A DNA stretch of 64,000 nt from Phytoseiulus persimilis (GCA_037576195.1 CM075101.1:41230001-41294000); one strand, 5' to 3'; numbered from the stretch's first letter, positions 1-11,700 are shown. Numbers and translations are program-made. The notes: generated by a model not told the origin, from the letters alone.

Positions 1-2659
1 CCCTGCCAAGTATGAATCCTGTTGCCACATGACGAGTTCTCGTTCCCGTGAAAGTTCTACGTCGACCACAGGTCCTCCTTTCTGCTGGGCTTGTTGCTGC
101 GGCTGTGGAGCTGCAAAAAAACATGGTAATCAACACGAAGTCTCCATGGAATCTGTAGGGGACCATGGCAATAAACTCGGGCTTCCCAGGCCTCTGGCGA
201 AGACATTCACTTACCGGAATGCTGCTGGCGCCGCGGCGCAGACTGTTGTCCGCTTGAATAGCTCATTTTCGCTCAGAGTTCTCCTGGATGTTGGAAACGG
301 GAGATCCACCCTGGAAAGAGGCGGAAATCTAGTTCGCATAACAGGACAGGATGCCGAGCTCAACAGCGGGGGTCGCACGTCGCCTCGGCAGACCAGAAGA
401 GCAATGAAACAGAGAAGGCGTCGGCGGTCAAGGCTCCAGCTGCGGACCGACGGCTCAGGAACTGCAAAATGCGAGTCCTTGGGTTTCACGCCGCCGTTGG
501 TGACTCTCACACTTTTGAAGGCTCTAATAAACTCTTCAGATGATATATAGCATGGATTCTAGGGTTGAATAAAAAGCTGCATTCAGCTGATCGTTAGCGG
601 AGCAATCTCCAGAGCTGATGGTGAGAAACCGAACCATAAGCTCAAAATATTGCTGATGAGTTTTCAACGGCACTGATTCTTTGATCTCCTCGCTCCCCGA
701 GGTTTGGGCATCTTCCAACCCAGGAAGGTCTATGCGGGAACTTTTACGCACAATTAGTCGTCTAGTTATAGTGCGAGAGAACTGACACATTGGCTGGCTG
801 ATACCGACTGTTGACCGACTCGTTCGAGAGCTGTTTCACGGCTGTCAAATATTTCAAGGAGGATTTCCACCATGCGCAAACTTACCCAACCTAGCTCGCC
901 AGACTCAGCACTGAACCATAAGCAGGTAGATTATTCCGAGGAAACTTTCAACTCTTCACCCATACTTCGCTGGACGCTGTCGGTAAACATGAAAGAATCT
1001 ATGACGTCAGGGCGTGGGACCCCACCATTCGAAGGGACGAAGAAGTGTTTCGAAAACATGGCGCCGTCACCTACCCGTGTGCCCGACAGCCGCGATTTTC
1101 TCGAAATAATCCGCTTAGAACAAGCGGAGAGTCCAGTCAAGTCGAAGAATCCAAAATGGAGACGGTCTTGGCGGTACGAAGAAGCGGAGGGTTCGGAGGA
1201 GGGTCTTCATTCGAAGGGGAGCAGCGCGGGTTCGAAATCCTGAGTATGTTTGGAGCGATGCGAAGGTGCAGACACTGCCCCCTCATCGGCATGCGAACGA
1301 ATGCGTCGACAAGAGCGTGAAAAACATGATCGTGGGAGTTCACGAGTATACTGGAGGGTTAACAAATACCCTGTAAATTACAGGCTGTAATTCGATGACT
1401 GCTGCAGCTGTCAAGTATCCGTCACTCGGACAACAGCCGCTTGATGGCGTTCCGACAGAGAAACGCGGCCAAACGGGATTCATATGAGTCCAAGGGTCTC
1501 TCAGTTCTCATGATATTCCCAAAGCCAGTCGCAAAACCAGTCATATTCTAAACCTCGAACGTTCAGCCGTGGTGTCCGATATTTCCTCCAAATTCGTTGC
1601 TTGACACTTTCAACACTGGTAGGGGGACCGATTACACGAGCCCCATGCCAGGGTGCAAATACTGTTCCATCTCCAAGATTTTTTTTTCGGTTGAACATTT
1701 CACAAAGGGTAGAAGATGGCGCACCGATGCAGAACACGCCGAAAAACAGGGCGACTCTAGTCGACGGAGTCACGTGAGATCGACTTGAAGGGCCCAAGCG
1801 CGAATAATTCGAGTTCACGGTGACTGATGATGCGATCCAACCCACCCAACTATGAAGTTGTCGGCTCGATCCGACGGTGATTTTTTCACCCAAGAATCAA
1901 GTTGGTTCTGCTCCTTCCAGGAGTTTATCCTTCTTTTGATAGACCTGCGAGTTGTCCACCCTCGAAACTTTCTTCCGACTACGAATCCCCTGAAGGGAAA
2001 GAGGGAAATGGATAGGTGATGAGATTTCGTCAAGAAATCTGCGATTTTCGGGGCTAATGCGATCGCTCGCCATTCTCAGGGCTCGAATGATGTTTGTCTC
2101 TTGCCCGGCCAGCGGAAGGGAGCTTCTCCAAAGACAACCAGGTCAACAAGGCCGCTCTGGGAAACGCGATTCTCGACCGATATACGTGACTCGATGACAG
2201 GAATACGCGTTATAGAGTGCGATTCATGAAGATAAGCGCACCCCATTTATTCGGGAATTCCGGGGAAAAACATCACTTCTGCTTTCGCCAACCCTGGGGA
2301 TAAGATCTGTGCTCAAGGCGAGAACTTCTATCCAAACTTGAGCGAGGAAGAAGCTTTCGCTACGATTCCATGGGATATCGGGGATTTCGGACCGCTTCAT
2401 GACGATACGACTTTCCTAATCCAGGTCACATAGTCAGAGGAAATAGCCCGATTGGGTGCGGAAGGGTTTCTATTCGTTGTATGATTGATTCATCATTCCG
2501 GATGGACAACGAAGTTTCAAGTTTTTTTTACTGTGCGGGTTCCTTCGGAGGACTTTCATCGTGGTTCGTGGAGAAGAGCTGGGAGCGGATTTGGGACCCT
2601 CCGAAGGCAGCTTCAGCGAGTGCCGGACCTCTTCTTCGAGTATTCGAATGCATTCTCAA
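1..2659. other. 5' end of window, no recognised gene except weak candidates
   Basis: No recognisable family. A 123-codon ORF at 872-1243 (+) has a good start context and a protein-like, charged composition, but nothing else supports it. A 173-codon ORF at 29-550 (+) has a Cys-rich start and an Arg-rich tail and looks like chance. The terminal-exon candidate at 536-790 (-) is listed separately. From about 1350 to 2650 I see no coding signal. Confidence 0.3.
536..790 (-). CDS. Candidate 3'-terminal exon of an unknown gene
   Basis: On the minus strand an open frame of about 75 codons reads protein-like, with an acidic stretch (EDAQTSGSEE) followed by an amphipathic/hydrophobic region (YFELMVRFLTI) and the stop. 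A possible acceptor AG lies just upstream of the RLIVRKSS segment near 765. No family is recognised and no further exon was found upstream on this strand. It may be the last exon of a gene whose body I cannot identify, or chance. Confidence 0.22.
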   Translation of the reverse strand: MCQFSRTITRRLIVRKSSRIDLPGLEDAQTSGSEEIKESVPLKTHQQYFELMVRFLTISSGDCSANDQLNAAFYSTLESMLYII

Positions 2660-3560
2660 GTGCTGAAATGAGCGTTCGTGACATGTGACAAGGGAGTTCA
2701 AGCGGTCACAATGCGTCATTCGACGGTTCTTGAGAGATCCTCAGTCTTACGGGACGCGTAAGAGTCCCGGTCGGCGAGAGAAAACGAGTGAAATTGATCG
2801 GCGTCGCGAGGTAAACTCTGCTTCTAACTCTACGATGGGTTGTCGCAAGATCAAAAATCTATTGGGGCTTCATGTTAGTCCATCCACCGTGTTGCGCATA
2901 CTCAACCAGGACGAGCACCTAAATGGAAATTAAGGCGCTTGAATATGACAACAGACTGGCGCATGGCAAGTATCCCAGAAACTATCGCCACTCTTTGGTT
3001 GTGAGTGAAATGAAAAAAAGTTTAATCTAGACGGTCTCGATGCTCTCAGTGGGTACTGACATGCCTTGCGGAAAGAGGAACGGTTTTTCTCAAGGAGAAA
3101 TTTCGGAGGTGGATCTTCGATTGTTTGGGGAGCGTTCAGTTCTCTCGGAATATTAGAACTTGGGTTTCCTCCTACAAAAATGAACAGCGAGGAGTATGAA
3201 GGGGTTCTTCAGGGCTCTCTGGTGCCTTTCTTGAGGCTTCTCAGCCATCGTGAATGCATTTTCCGATAAGACAATGCCTCGATCCACGTCAGTAGGAGTA
3301 ATATTGCATGGTTTTAGAAAGCTCGGACACGTTTGTTGGACTAGCCAGCGTTTTCACCGGATTCTAACCGGATCGAGAATTTGTGGGGCGTACTCGTAAG
3401 GGAAGTTTACAAAATCGTCAATTCGATTCGAAGCAGCAGCTCGAATCAGCGATCCGGGCGGCTTGGGATAGAATTGAACGCTCTGTAATAGAGAATCTAA
3501 TCGAAAGTATGAAGAATCGGATCTTCCTGTTGAATACACGAGGGGGGCAATCCTAATCCT
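2660..3560 (+). pseudogene. Decayed Tc1/mariner-type transposase
   Basis: The conceptual product aligns by eye with Tc1 transposases. An HTH/linker part near 2690-2930 contains RRFLRDPQSYGTRKSPGRR and a second helix-turn-helix LGLHVSPSTVLRIL. The catalytic part contains FGGGSSIVWGAFS and KMNSEEYEGVL, then DNASIHVS and SPDSNRIENLWG. Catalytic Asp (DNASIH) and Glu (RIENLWG) are 34 residues apart counting internal stops, the DD34E spacing of Tc1. At least three in-frame stops lie at about 3267-3400, and frameshifts around 2930-3060 break the frame, so it cannot encode an active enzyme. I could not define terminal inverted repeats. Confidence 0.88.
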
Positions 3561-4112
3561 TACTGACTGACATCCCTCGAGATTAGATGAGCTGCTCCAA
3601 GACACTGAATTTCCTGGTTTTCTGGAGGAGTCGTATATTTTTGACTCAAAATATTAAGAACCATCAATAAAATTCCCCAGATTATCCCGTTCTCGCCTCA
3701 CTTGGGTCGTATGTCAACATTTCGCGAGAAGGTCGCGATGTAGACGTCGTCGGAGCTTCTCAACCGTATTTTTCACATCATTTTGAGTAAATTCGGGATG
3801 CGCTTACGATTATGAAGCGCACTGTACTTCCAGCCATCGCTCAAGAGACCACCGGATCGGATAATTTTTGAGTAGGTCATGACCAGGAGAAGGAAGAGGA
3901 TGGAAGCTCCTGAACCTATTCGCCCACCCTGCATATTACGCATCCATCCTGTACCGTTGCGAGTCCGATTGATAGTATATCGTAAATCCGATCTAACCAC
4001 TTTGAATTTATTGATCTCGAGCGCGAACTTTCTTGGTTCGGAAGTTGACAGTATAGTTACGCTCGCATTAACCTCGCGAATCGATGGAACTCAAGACAAG
4101 CGAATTTAGTTC
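3561..4112. other. Intergenic region with 3' flank of the carrier gene
   Basis: Nothing coding is recognisable. It contains the minus-strand poly(A) signal of the SLC25 gene at 4007-4012. Confidence 0.4.
4007..4012 (-). terminator. Poly(A) signal (AATAAA) of the SLC25 gene
   Basis: AATAAA on the minus strand lies about 100 nt downstream of the carrier stop codon, a plausible cleavage/polyadenylation signal. Confidence 0.5.
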
Positions 4113-5319
4113 CTAATGATAATGGTTTGAAATGGTGGGTAGATGCATACGCTCTCCCAGATGGTGATAATGCAGATGGAAATGCATTTGGTGTTGTACT
4201 GTTTCAACGAGCCGTTCCTCTGCTCTGATCAAGGCAGCTTTCCCGCTGACATACTTTGCATGCAGGTGATGGACAAAACTCACTGTAAAAAATATCGCAG
4301 CGTTCGTGGGATAGGCGCGTATCAGCGCTGAGTTGAGACCCCGAAAGAAACTGCGGCTCCCTCCCTGTGAGTACATTGCTCGAGCAGTCTGCAGAATCGT
4401 CGTTGATTGCGGCGAGCTCTGAATTCGGGATTTGATGACGTCGACTGGGTACGAAACTATCCAGGAGATGACGCCGGCCATTCCTCCGGCCATCAGGAGC
4501 GCCGATGTGTTCAAGTCCCCGGTCCGAGCGTTTTCGTTCCGGAACATGGATAAGCTCGTGAGATACTCGTAGCTCGCGAAGTAGGCTCCGAGCGCTGGTC
4601 CGTCACGGAGGAGAGTCGTTCCGAGTCCCTTTGTAAGAGCTCGAACGCCTCCTTCGTTGAGGAAGATCTTTCGCGCGCAGTCTAAAGGACCGGTGTAGGT
4701 GACGCGCTGTCCGCCAGACAGCGCAGGAGCGTCAGCTTGCAGCTGTAATCGTGTTTTTACCAATTCCAGGGGACCAGTGACAGCACTCTGCACGGAACCT
4801 GGAGAAGGAATCGTCTGTTAGATTCTCCTTTTTGTGTCCTGTGATCCCCCCGTCTGGGGACCGACATCGCTGTAGTTTTCCTCATTATTCCTCCTCGACA
4901 TTTACCTGCAATCATTCCCGCGAAGAAGTGCGTCTTCGGAGAGTCCGAGTCCGAGAACCGTCTCGCTGTGCATCCATAAACTCCGAAAACTATAGCATTG
5001 ACAGCGGACACCCCAACCATCGGGGAGGACATTCCACGGAACAATCCGGAAACCGAGTCCGTTTTGATGACAGTCTTCAGGCAGTGGAAGGTGCCTTTGT
5101 AAACGGGGTTACGAGAGTCCTGGGTCTGGAGCCGAACTTTCACTGTGTCGAACGGATGTCCAACCACAACACCGGCGCAGCCTGTTGGAGTGAAAGTGAA
5201 GAGTCGACCCAATTAGGTTTTCTGTTTTGTGTCCCGTTGTGGATTCTCCAGGGTTTCCTACTTTCATTTGCAGGATGAAGGGAATACTTGCCACCAATGC
5301 ACCCGGCCACGAAATCCAT
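4113..5319 (-). CDS. Mitochondrial carrier, SLC25A29/A45/A48-like
   Basis: Three exons are supported: complement(4113..4798, 4906..5181, 5292..5319), in phase, giving 329 residues. Three tandem carrier repeats show the signature P-x-D/E-x-x-K/R motifs PFDTVKVRLQ, PLELVKTRLQ and PVDVIKSRIQ. Gly-rich helix starts such as GGCAGVVVG and MAGGMAGVISWIVS are also visible. The family exchanges metabolites across the inner mitochondrial membrane; the closest look is to the basic amino acid/acylcarnitine-type group (SLC25A29, A45, A47, A48), but the substrate cannot be read from sequence. The start at 5319 gives MDFVAGC, the usual short N terminus. The C terminus is extended and His-rich. Intron 1 appears to use a GC donor (see findings). 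An AATAAA follows at 4007-4012. Confidence 0.9.
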
Positions 5320-6700
5320 GGTTCCTAGTTGGATTGTCGAGCTCTCAAGATTGGGCTTTCGTTCCAGGAATAGTGTATCTCGCTTTATTGTTGAGTATGC
5401 TGAAGGGAATAGATTTCTTCACATTGGCACTCGACTGCAGGGAGCCATTTTGCGTTCAATTTTCTCGGAATCGTATATCTCGAACTCACCTTCGAGTGGG
5501 CGACTCCTATACGAGTTTGAATCGGAACTTTCTGTAGACTTGGAAAGATTTTTCGTCTCTCAAAAGCGACTCGAGCCAGCTCATCCTAGTCAGCACTCAT
5601 TCGTCATTTGCGTCTGCCAGCTTGGGAGATGAGCGTTAATTTAAGTATGGCAACGCGGGTTTGTGGAGAGAGTTTTATAACCTTAAGAACTCTGCCTTAT
5701 CGGTCGAAACACTGGAAACGACCGGTTTGCAACCTCGGTCGAGGTATGTCTCTAGAACGCACAGCGAAGGAAAACCAATTGACCGACTCCACCCGACCGG
5801 CTTCTGCGGGGCTAACTGGTGACCATGCCTTCTCCCAGCTCAGTATGCTCGATTCGACTGCCGCTGCCGGAACAGACTCTCCAGGAATTCCCTAGCGTCC
5901 GTGAGAGATATCCTGTGGCTTCGATGGCCCCCAGAAACGGAACCGCGAAAACAGATCTATCACTGATAAGCCACAGTGGAAACTGTTTTGAGCTGTTGTT
6001 GTGATGATTGTTATCTCGGATGAGGTTGTTTGCAAAGACACTCGCGATCCACGTCTGGAAGTGTTTTCCCTTGGCTGCATTGCTTGAACGAACGAGTTCC
6101 CAGAAGACCTGGTTGCAGGTGTGGTTCAGTCATTGGAATCAGATGTATAGCTCAGTCTCGACGCAGTAAAGCTGTTCAAAGTCTAATTCAGATAGTATAA
6201 GAGCTTCCGACACAAAGGTCGCGATTACCGAGTTCTGGTTACTATGGCAACGAAAATGAGACTCCAGACTTCATTTTCGAACACCAGAGATATCGGCGTA
6301 GACTTGACGATTTCGACGTCTACGGAATGTTCGAGAGATTCAAGATGCTCACGACGGGGCCTCGTTCCGGAGCGAAACTCGGAGAGTTGGACGGAAGATC
6401 AAAGATCTCGACCTTCCTGGCACCACTGAACCTGACCCACGAGCCTGAATGACGCCCGACTTTGGACAATGATCCCGCATCCTTGAGTGGGATCTCATCG
6501 CCAGCGGTGGCATCTTTGAGCAAGAAATTCGAAACTTTGAGCGAGTGGTGACTCCCAAGTCGAAGTTTTCGGTGGAATGGTTGGTTGAAGTTCACTGACG
6601 TTCAATTAATTCTTAGCGCTCCGCACTGCTCGTGTGTGCCGTCGACTATGCTGTTTCGGGGAGATTCTTAGAGAAGTCTTGAATGATAAGTTGCCCGAAA

Positions 6701-6786
6701 CAGCGGTTCCCAACCTTATTTGGCCAGTGTTCCATCATCCATAAAACCCCGAGAAGTTTACAACCGCCGTGACCCCCGGTTGGGAC
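6701..6786. repeat. hAT-type non-autonomous transposon fragment
   Basis: The left end, CAGCGGTTCCCAACCTTATT, matches the classic hAT terminal inverted repeat style (CAGNGGTTCCCAACCT). The right end carries GTGACCCCCGGTTGGGA, a degenerate inverted copy. The interior is short. This looks like a deletion derivative or MITE of a hAT element. Confidence 0.5.
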
Positions 6787-6984
6787 GAGCGCCGACCCTC
6801 AGTGGACACTCACCTGAGGTGATTCCATTCTATTAGAAAATAACTCCATCTCCGCTCCTGGACGATGTTCGGAGCCGCCTTGTCTCCAAGGGACGAATAT
6901 AAGATAACAAATAATGGAGCTTGAAATGTATGAAGGGGTGTGGGGAGAATGAATCCACCGATGAAAGGTCCGGATTCGTGATTC

Positions 6985-7600
6985 ATGCGCAAAAGTGATT
7001 CTTCGACACAAGCGAGCCCTCCTCTTCGCGGAGTCTCCCTGGTAGACTCAATGCAAGAACGGTAGTTGAGGCGCGGAACGACTCCACCGTGACAGCAAAC
7101 GTTTTCGGATCAGAGTTCCCTTGCACGTGAGACTTCAGTTGTGAAATGCGCTCCCACATTTTTGCAGTTCTGTTTTCCATCCAGCGCACTATCGGGGCTA
7201 TCAGGACGCCCATCTCCATCTTACATGGCACGTTGCCAAAGAATCCGAAAAGTATCCGGCCGCGATTATTGAAGTAAAACCGTGGGAGTCTTTTCCTGTT
7301 TATGTGGCCCTCCAGGCTTTCTTTAGTTTATAACTGTTTCTTTTTACAACTGCGTCGACGAACCTTTTCCCCGTATGATAGGGCATCCAGAGCTGTCCAG
7401 AAACGTTTAGAATAGTTCACCAGGAGTCGACTCAGCTGTGTGAAGGTTTCGATGCCCAAGCTGTGTCCATCAGCATTCCGCGCCACGGACATTTCCCGAT
7501 TCTGCGGAACGCGCAAAGAAACCAACTCCGACGACAAAACTCCATCGCTTCCGATCGACTCTAAACCAGATCCAGCTGGAGCGATCGAATCCCATAGCAA
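6985..7600 (-). other. Unassigned open frames, possible exons
   Basis: Two minus-strand open stretches, 7600-7330 and 7230-6985, read protein-like (for example LLVNYSKRFWTALDALSYGEK and APIVRWMENRTAKMWERI). A GT follows the first stretch. No family is recognised, no start codon is convincing, and the two frames are not proven to join. They may be exons of an unknown gene or a decayed element. Confidence 0.2.
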
Positions 7601-8054
7601 TCACCGGTTTGCCCACCCGTTTTCATCGATCGAGACCCACCAGGAGTTGTGCGGCTCTGAGCTACTCTGACGAGACACCATCTCAAGCTATTCCCCCAGT
7701 CCTGACCGAGGACTAGTACGAGCTAACTTGGAATGAAGCATCTCCCGGCGATCGTTCAGGAGACTTGACTCAGGAGACTTCCTCGTCCATCATCCGTGCT
7801 GTTAAGACAATGGATCAACTTCTCGCGTCGAGCGGAAACGCGGGTTCAGTCTCAAAAGGAGCCTTATCGTTTTGCCTCGATCGGGCTGATACTTCGCACG
7901 AATTTTGAGCCCACCGAGACTAGCAAGGAACGCTAGACTAGCAGGTCGCTGCTACTGGCAATGATCACCCATGATTTAGGAGACCGGCATGATTTTCGTT
8001 AAACACAATTTATGAAGGATGCCGTCAGAGTAGATCCTAGTCTCTAACACTAAT

Positions 8055-8150
8055 ATGAAGAGTCCCGACCTTTTAGTTCTGGGTCTGTCTCTGGTTTTGG
8101 CGATCAGCCAGCTCCAAGGTTCCTCTCTGAATCTTAGCATTGGGGTGCAG
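8055..8150 (+). CDS. Candidate signal-peptide first exon
   Basis: ATG at 8055 opens 32 codons beginning MKSPDLLVLGLSLVLAIS. This is a short charged start, a long hydrophobic core and a small-residue region, as in a secretory signal peptide, ending at CAG followed by GTAGCA, a possible donor in phase 0. No matching second exon was found within the next few kilobases, so the mature protein is unknown. Confidence 0.3.
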
Positions 8151-9331
8151 GTAGCAGGGTGCTACCTTTCATGGAGTGCGTGAGATGCGAAAAGGTTCTA
8201 TATGTCAGAGAATTCTGCGTGGACTATCATCGCCATCGAAGATGGATGCGTGCAATGATTCGGGGTCAATGAGACTAGATATGTCCCATCAAGGTATGCA
8301 TTCGGTTGTCTTCACGACACAAGGCCATCATCCATTACTTCGTTCCAGAGCTCCTCTTGATCCGCTCTCATTCACAGCTCTCCACGGTTGATGACATTTT
8401 TTCACGAAAACCGTGCCTCTCTTCCAGGAGTGACTATCGCCTAAATCCAATGCATTCTGCCGTTGGAATCAAAGGTGATCACGGAATCTTCGAGACACTT
8501 CATCTCACATCTACTCCTTCCACGCAAACGGGACGCCCGAAACACACGTGGTTCTTTCCCAGTCTCAATCGGCTCGGCATATGTGTGATGTTTCAGTCCG
8601 ATCGGGACATGCTAACTCCAATGGAATTCGGTCCCTGTTTCAATGACAGCCCCAAGCTTTCCCGGTGGCCGGAATTTCGTTCCTTTCCTCGACCAATCGC
8701 TCCAGAGTTGCTGTGGCAGCTCGTATCTGCCTCGACCAGATTCCGCGATGACCACCAGGTAGTGAAGACAATGAAACGACGATTTGCGTTCTCGTTGGGA
8801 TCATTCGGTGCAGGACGATGTCCTGGTATATCGGCTGTCTGCTGGCAGACGCCCTCCCGCTGCATGGAGCACTTCCAGCGTATCCCAGTGTGACAACGTG
8901 AGATTGTATTCGGAAGCGATACTGGAAAATCCCCATGATCACGATCTATCGCTCGCAATGTCCCATACCCGTAAAGGAAGCGAGGTGTAAGTGATGATGA
9001 ATGCATCGCAGGAAGCGTCGAATCCTCGGAGTTAAGTACAAGGCTCTCGACCGGTTCTCGTATACTGGGTTTGAAAGAAGCTGTGTAGGCTCCACGTAAC
9101 AGTGAAGACAAAACAGTTCCGGTGCTATCCATATTGCCCCGGGTGTGGGAGATTAGGGTTTGCACTTGGATCCCGCAACTTTCATTCACGATTCATTACG
9201 TCCGCCGCCATGACCAAAGAGAATTGTTCGTGACGAGCAAATCTATACTTTGACTTCGCTGGTTAGATATCATAGGTTCGTGTACATGCCTAGAGCGACT
9301 GACGTGAGCAAGGTCCTTCGATAGCGAAACA
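8151..9331. other. No gene recognised
   Basis: Overlapping ORFs of up to 198 codons on both strands (8306-9189) are mutually antisense and lack any motif or splice support. I treat them as chance. Confidence 0.35.
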
Positions 9332-9551
9332 TACCCTAAAATCCCGCGTATAACGGACCCCTCAGATAACGGACTTCAAGTAGCAGGCCTGTATGATGTG
9401 AATGAAAACTCAAAATGAGCATCGTTGGAGGAAACACGACGCCGCGAGCCCCGGGAGAAAGTTATCTTAGGAGTCCTTTATCTGAGGGGTCCGTTATCTG
9501 AGGGACAATTCGGCGAAATGAAGGGTCCGTTATATGAGGGATTTTAGGGTA
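9332..9551. mobile_element. Palindromic MITE, pogo/Tc1-like, about 216 bp
   Basis: The ends are long inverted repeats: CCCTAAAATCCC plus ATAACGGACCC on the left, and GGGTCCGTTATATGAGGG plus ATTTTAGGG on the right. A TA dinucleotide flanks each side, as expected for a Tc1/mariner/pogo target-site duplication. Internal copies of the ATAACGGAC and GTCCGTTAT motifs repeat within each arm, typical of pogo/Tigger-like ends. It has no coding capacity. Confidence 0.8.
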
Positions 9552-10485
9552 ATCGCAAACGAAATGAAATGTTACCCGTGATGGCAAGAAAATATTCGGG
9601 GCACAGTTGGATGGGCGGAACCCTCTTACCTTCTTGATGAGTAGCGAATGCTCATTCCATAATTATATCGGAGATTTTTTTCGCAAAGCTGTTGCACACA
9701 CAGCACAAGCTGAGGCACAGTACACTTCAATTCAGCGAGCGCTGATATCGTCGAGCATCTTGAACAATGCGCACCAAGTGTGCAGACTGCAGCGACGGGA
9801 GGACGGAGCGTGAGTCGTGGGTTCGATCCTTCCAGCCTCACGCTCAGGCTCCTACGCCGGGAACGGTTTCCGTAGCACTCCTTCTGTAACTTCCTCATGA
9901 GGCATCCGTTGCGGAGGGTGGACAAGCTTCACGTTCTTTGAGTGGTTCCGGTTATCAACCAGCTCTCTGCTGAGGGACGATTCTTTATAGTATCGATGGA
10001 GCATAAGGTTTTCCTGAAACAGTATAACGCACCTGCTCAGGGGAGTAGCTGGGCGGAGCGCCGACCGGGAGTGACTCGGGGATCCTGAGAATGTAAGTCT
10101 CCCCCTCCTTCCTTTCATGCACTGGCGCACAAAGACAGATGGAGGGTGTGAAATGATGAATGCTTGAACTCTCACCTGTATTCATGAGGCTCGGCCGGTA
10201 GCATAGCGACCCTCGGTGATGCCCGGAGCGGAACCTCTATCTGATGCCCCTCATGGCGAAAAGTTTCTCGGAGTGCGGAACAGAGATATATACCATGCTG
10301 GACCAATTCGACGACAGCAAAAGTTGAAACATGCCGCGTCAGTGTAGGCTCAATATGTGAGACCTGCCCTCGCACAGACAAAAAACCGTTGGAGACTGTT
10401 TTCGCGATAACGGTCACTGATACTCTGTAATGAGGATTGCACACTTCGGGGTTCGACAACTTCCCGATTCGACCACATCCTTACT
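9552..10485. other. Intergenic, no gene recognised
   Basis: Antisense ORF pairs only. A GGTTCGATCC box near 9814 resembles a tRNA B box but has no cloverleaf. A dispersed repeat sits at 10183-10250. Confidence 0.35.
10183..10250 (+). repeat. Dispersed repeat A, copy 1
   Basis: This segment, containing GGTAGCATAGCGACC and GATGCCCGGAGCGGA, is closely similar to 18798-18868 in the same orientation. The shared block is about 65-70 bp and CG-rich, probably part of a SINE or transposon end. Confidence 0.55.
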
Positions 10486-10606
10486 CTGGAGGGGTGCTTC
10501 CGGAACCGATCTGACCATACTTTCCAAAACCTGGGGGGGTGATTCCGGAACCGATCTGACCATACTTTTCATAACGTGGAGGGGCGATTCCGGGACCAAT
10601 CCCGGC
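10486..10606 (-). repeat. 42-bp minisatellite family, locus 1
   Basis: About three imperfect units of roughly 40 bp, each with GGAGGGGTGATTCCGG followed by ATCTGACCATAC. They are the reverse complement of the array at 12768-13031. Confidence 0.8.
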
Positions 10607-10869
10607 TGTCTGATTGTTTGACGTGCCCCTCGTTCGGAAAAAGCTTGGAAGAAGCGGAACCGGGAGTCCGAGCCATCAAAGTTCGAGAGTTAGAGCTCGA
10701 AGTCTGAGGTGGGCAGCCTACTGCCGAGCAAGAATGCCGAGAAGATGGAGGTAATCTTCGACGAGAGCAGGCGCAACTTCTGCCACTGCGACGGGCACCC
10801 CAACATAGAATGACATAGAAATAAAGGTCGGAATCCAGGACAGCAGCGTAAACTGTGGGCGCGATTACA

Positions 10870-11700
10870 GATCCACATCAAACTTCGGAACTCGGGCAGC
10901 AGTATAAGAAGCCATATTCGGAGTGGAGGCAAGCCATGAGGAGCGAAATGTTGGCACACCGAAGAAACAAATCACGGATCCCCATTGATTGATCGAAACT
11001 GGGCTTCCCAGATGGAGAAGGACGAAGAGGGCCGGAATAGACGAAGTACAATGCTCATATGAAGTGTCGAAGTCCATGAAACCTGTTCTCCCTCGCTAAG
11101 ATGACATCGCTACGTATCTTATTTGTAGACGCGTCTCGAAAAAGATGGAAAACTCTCCAACATGAGGATCAGAGTGACTATCTGAGTGACCAGCGGAGAG
11201 AGAAATAGCGAAACAGCGAGCCGACTCCTCCGAGGTGTGAAACAGGGTCTGCACGTTGAAGAAAGCGCTCTGTGGGTCAAAATGACCGGGGAGAGTCTGG
11301 TCCCAAACTCTCGATGGTGATCCGAGAGCCGAGAGAATTGATGATTCCTCAACGCACAGCCCCCGATAACAGGGGAAGATCGAGCAAAGCCTACCGTATG
11401 ATCTTGTGAATCAAAGAATCATCCTGTGTCGTCGGGAAATTGTCTCGTCACTCGGATTATGGGAGTATGAAGGGGATTTGAATTGCTTCCGGCGAGTAAA
11501 GAGCCCCTCGGAGCTGTTCGAGAGGTTTGGATTGAATAATGCGAAACCGACAGCGACCCCGTTTGAGATGGACTCGAAGCTTTCAAAGCGTACTGAGAGT
11601 GACCTTATCGGTCAGATATCGCGCTGGGCGTGGTCGGCCAGTATTGTTCAGACCCGCCGAGATGCACGAGGTCGAACCAGTCGAATCGTTGACATTCAGT
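10870..11700 (+). mobile_element. Decayed Ty1/copia reverse transcriptase fragment
   Basis: Translated frames show, in the right order, degenerate copia landmarks. Near 10920 is an EWRQAMRSEM segment (like EWKKAMDEEM), followed at about 11000 by DRNWASQMEKDEEGRNRR (like KWVFKVKRDEDG). Near 11250 there is a segment resembling CKLKKALYGLKQ. At 11470-11590 LFERFGLNNAKPTATPFEMD matches the copia RT C-terminal LLERFGM..KPVxTPM motif. Several frameshifts and stops interrupt the frame and no YVDD box was found. No LTRs were identified, so this is an old internal fragment. Confidence 0.72.

Larger units (their letters stand above)
5320..8054. other. Intergenic, repeat scraps, no recognised gene
   Basis: No family is recognisable on either strand. 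A hAT-like fragment at 6701-6786 and a weak coding candidate at 6985-7600 (-) are listed separately. The remaining ORFs are short and lack splice or motif support. Confidence 0.35.

Noticed and set aside
8306-9189. Overlapping 195- and 198-codon ORFs on opposite strands
   Set aside because: Mutually antisense, no motif, no splice signals, composition not clearly coding.
9780-9850. GGGTTCGATCC resembling a tRNA T arm
   Set aside because: The flanking stem does not pair and no A box is found upstream.
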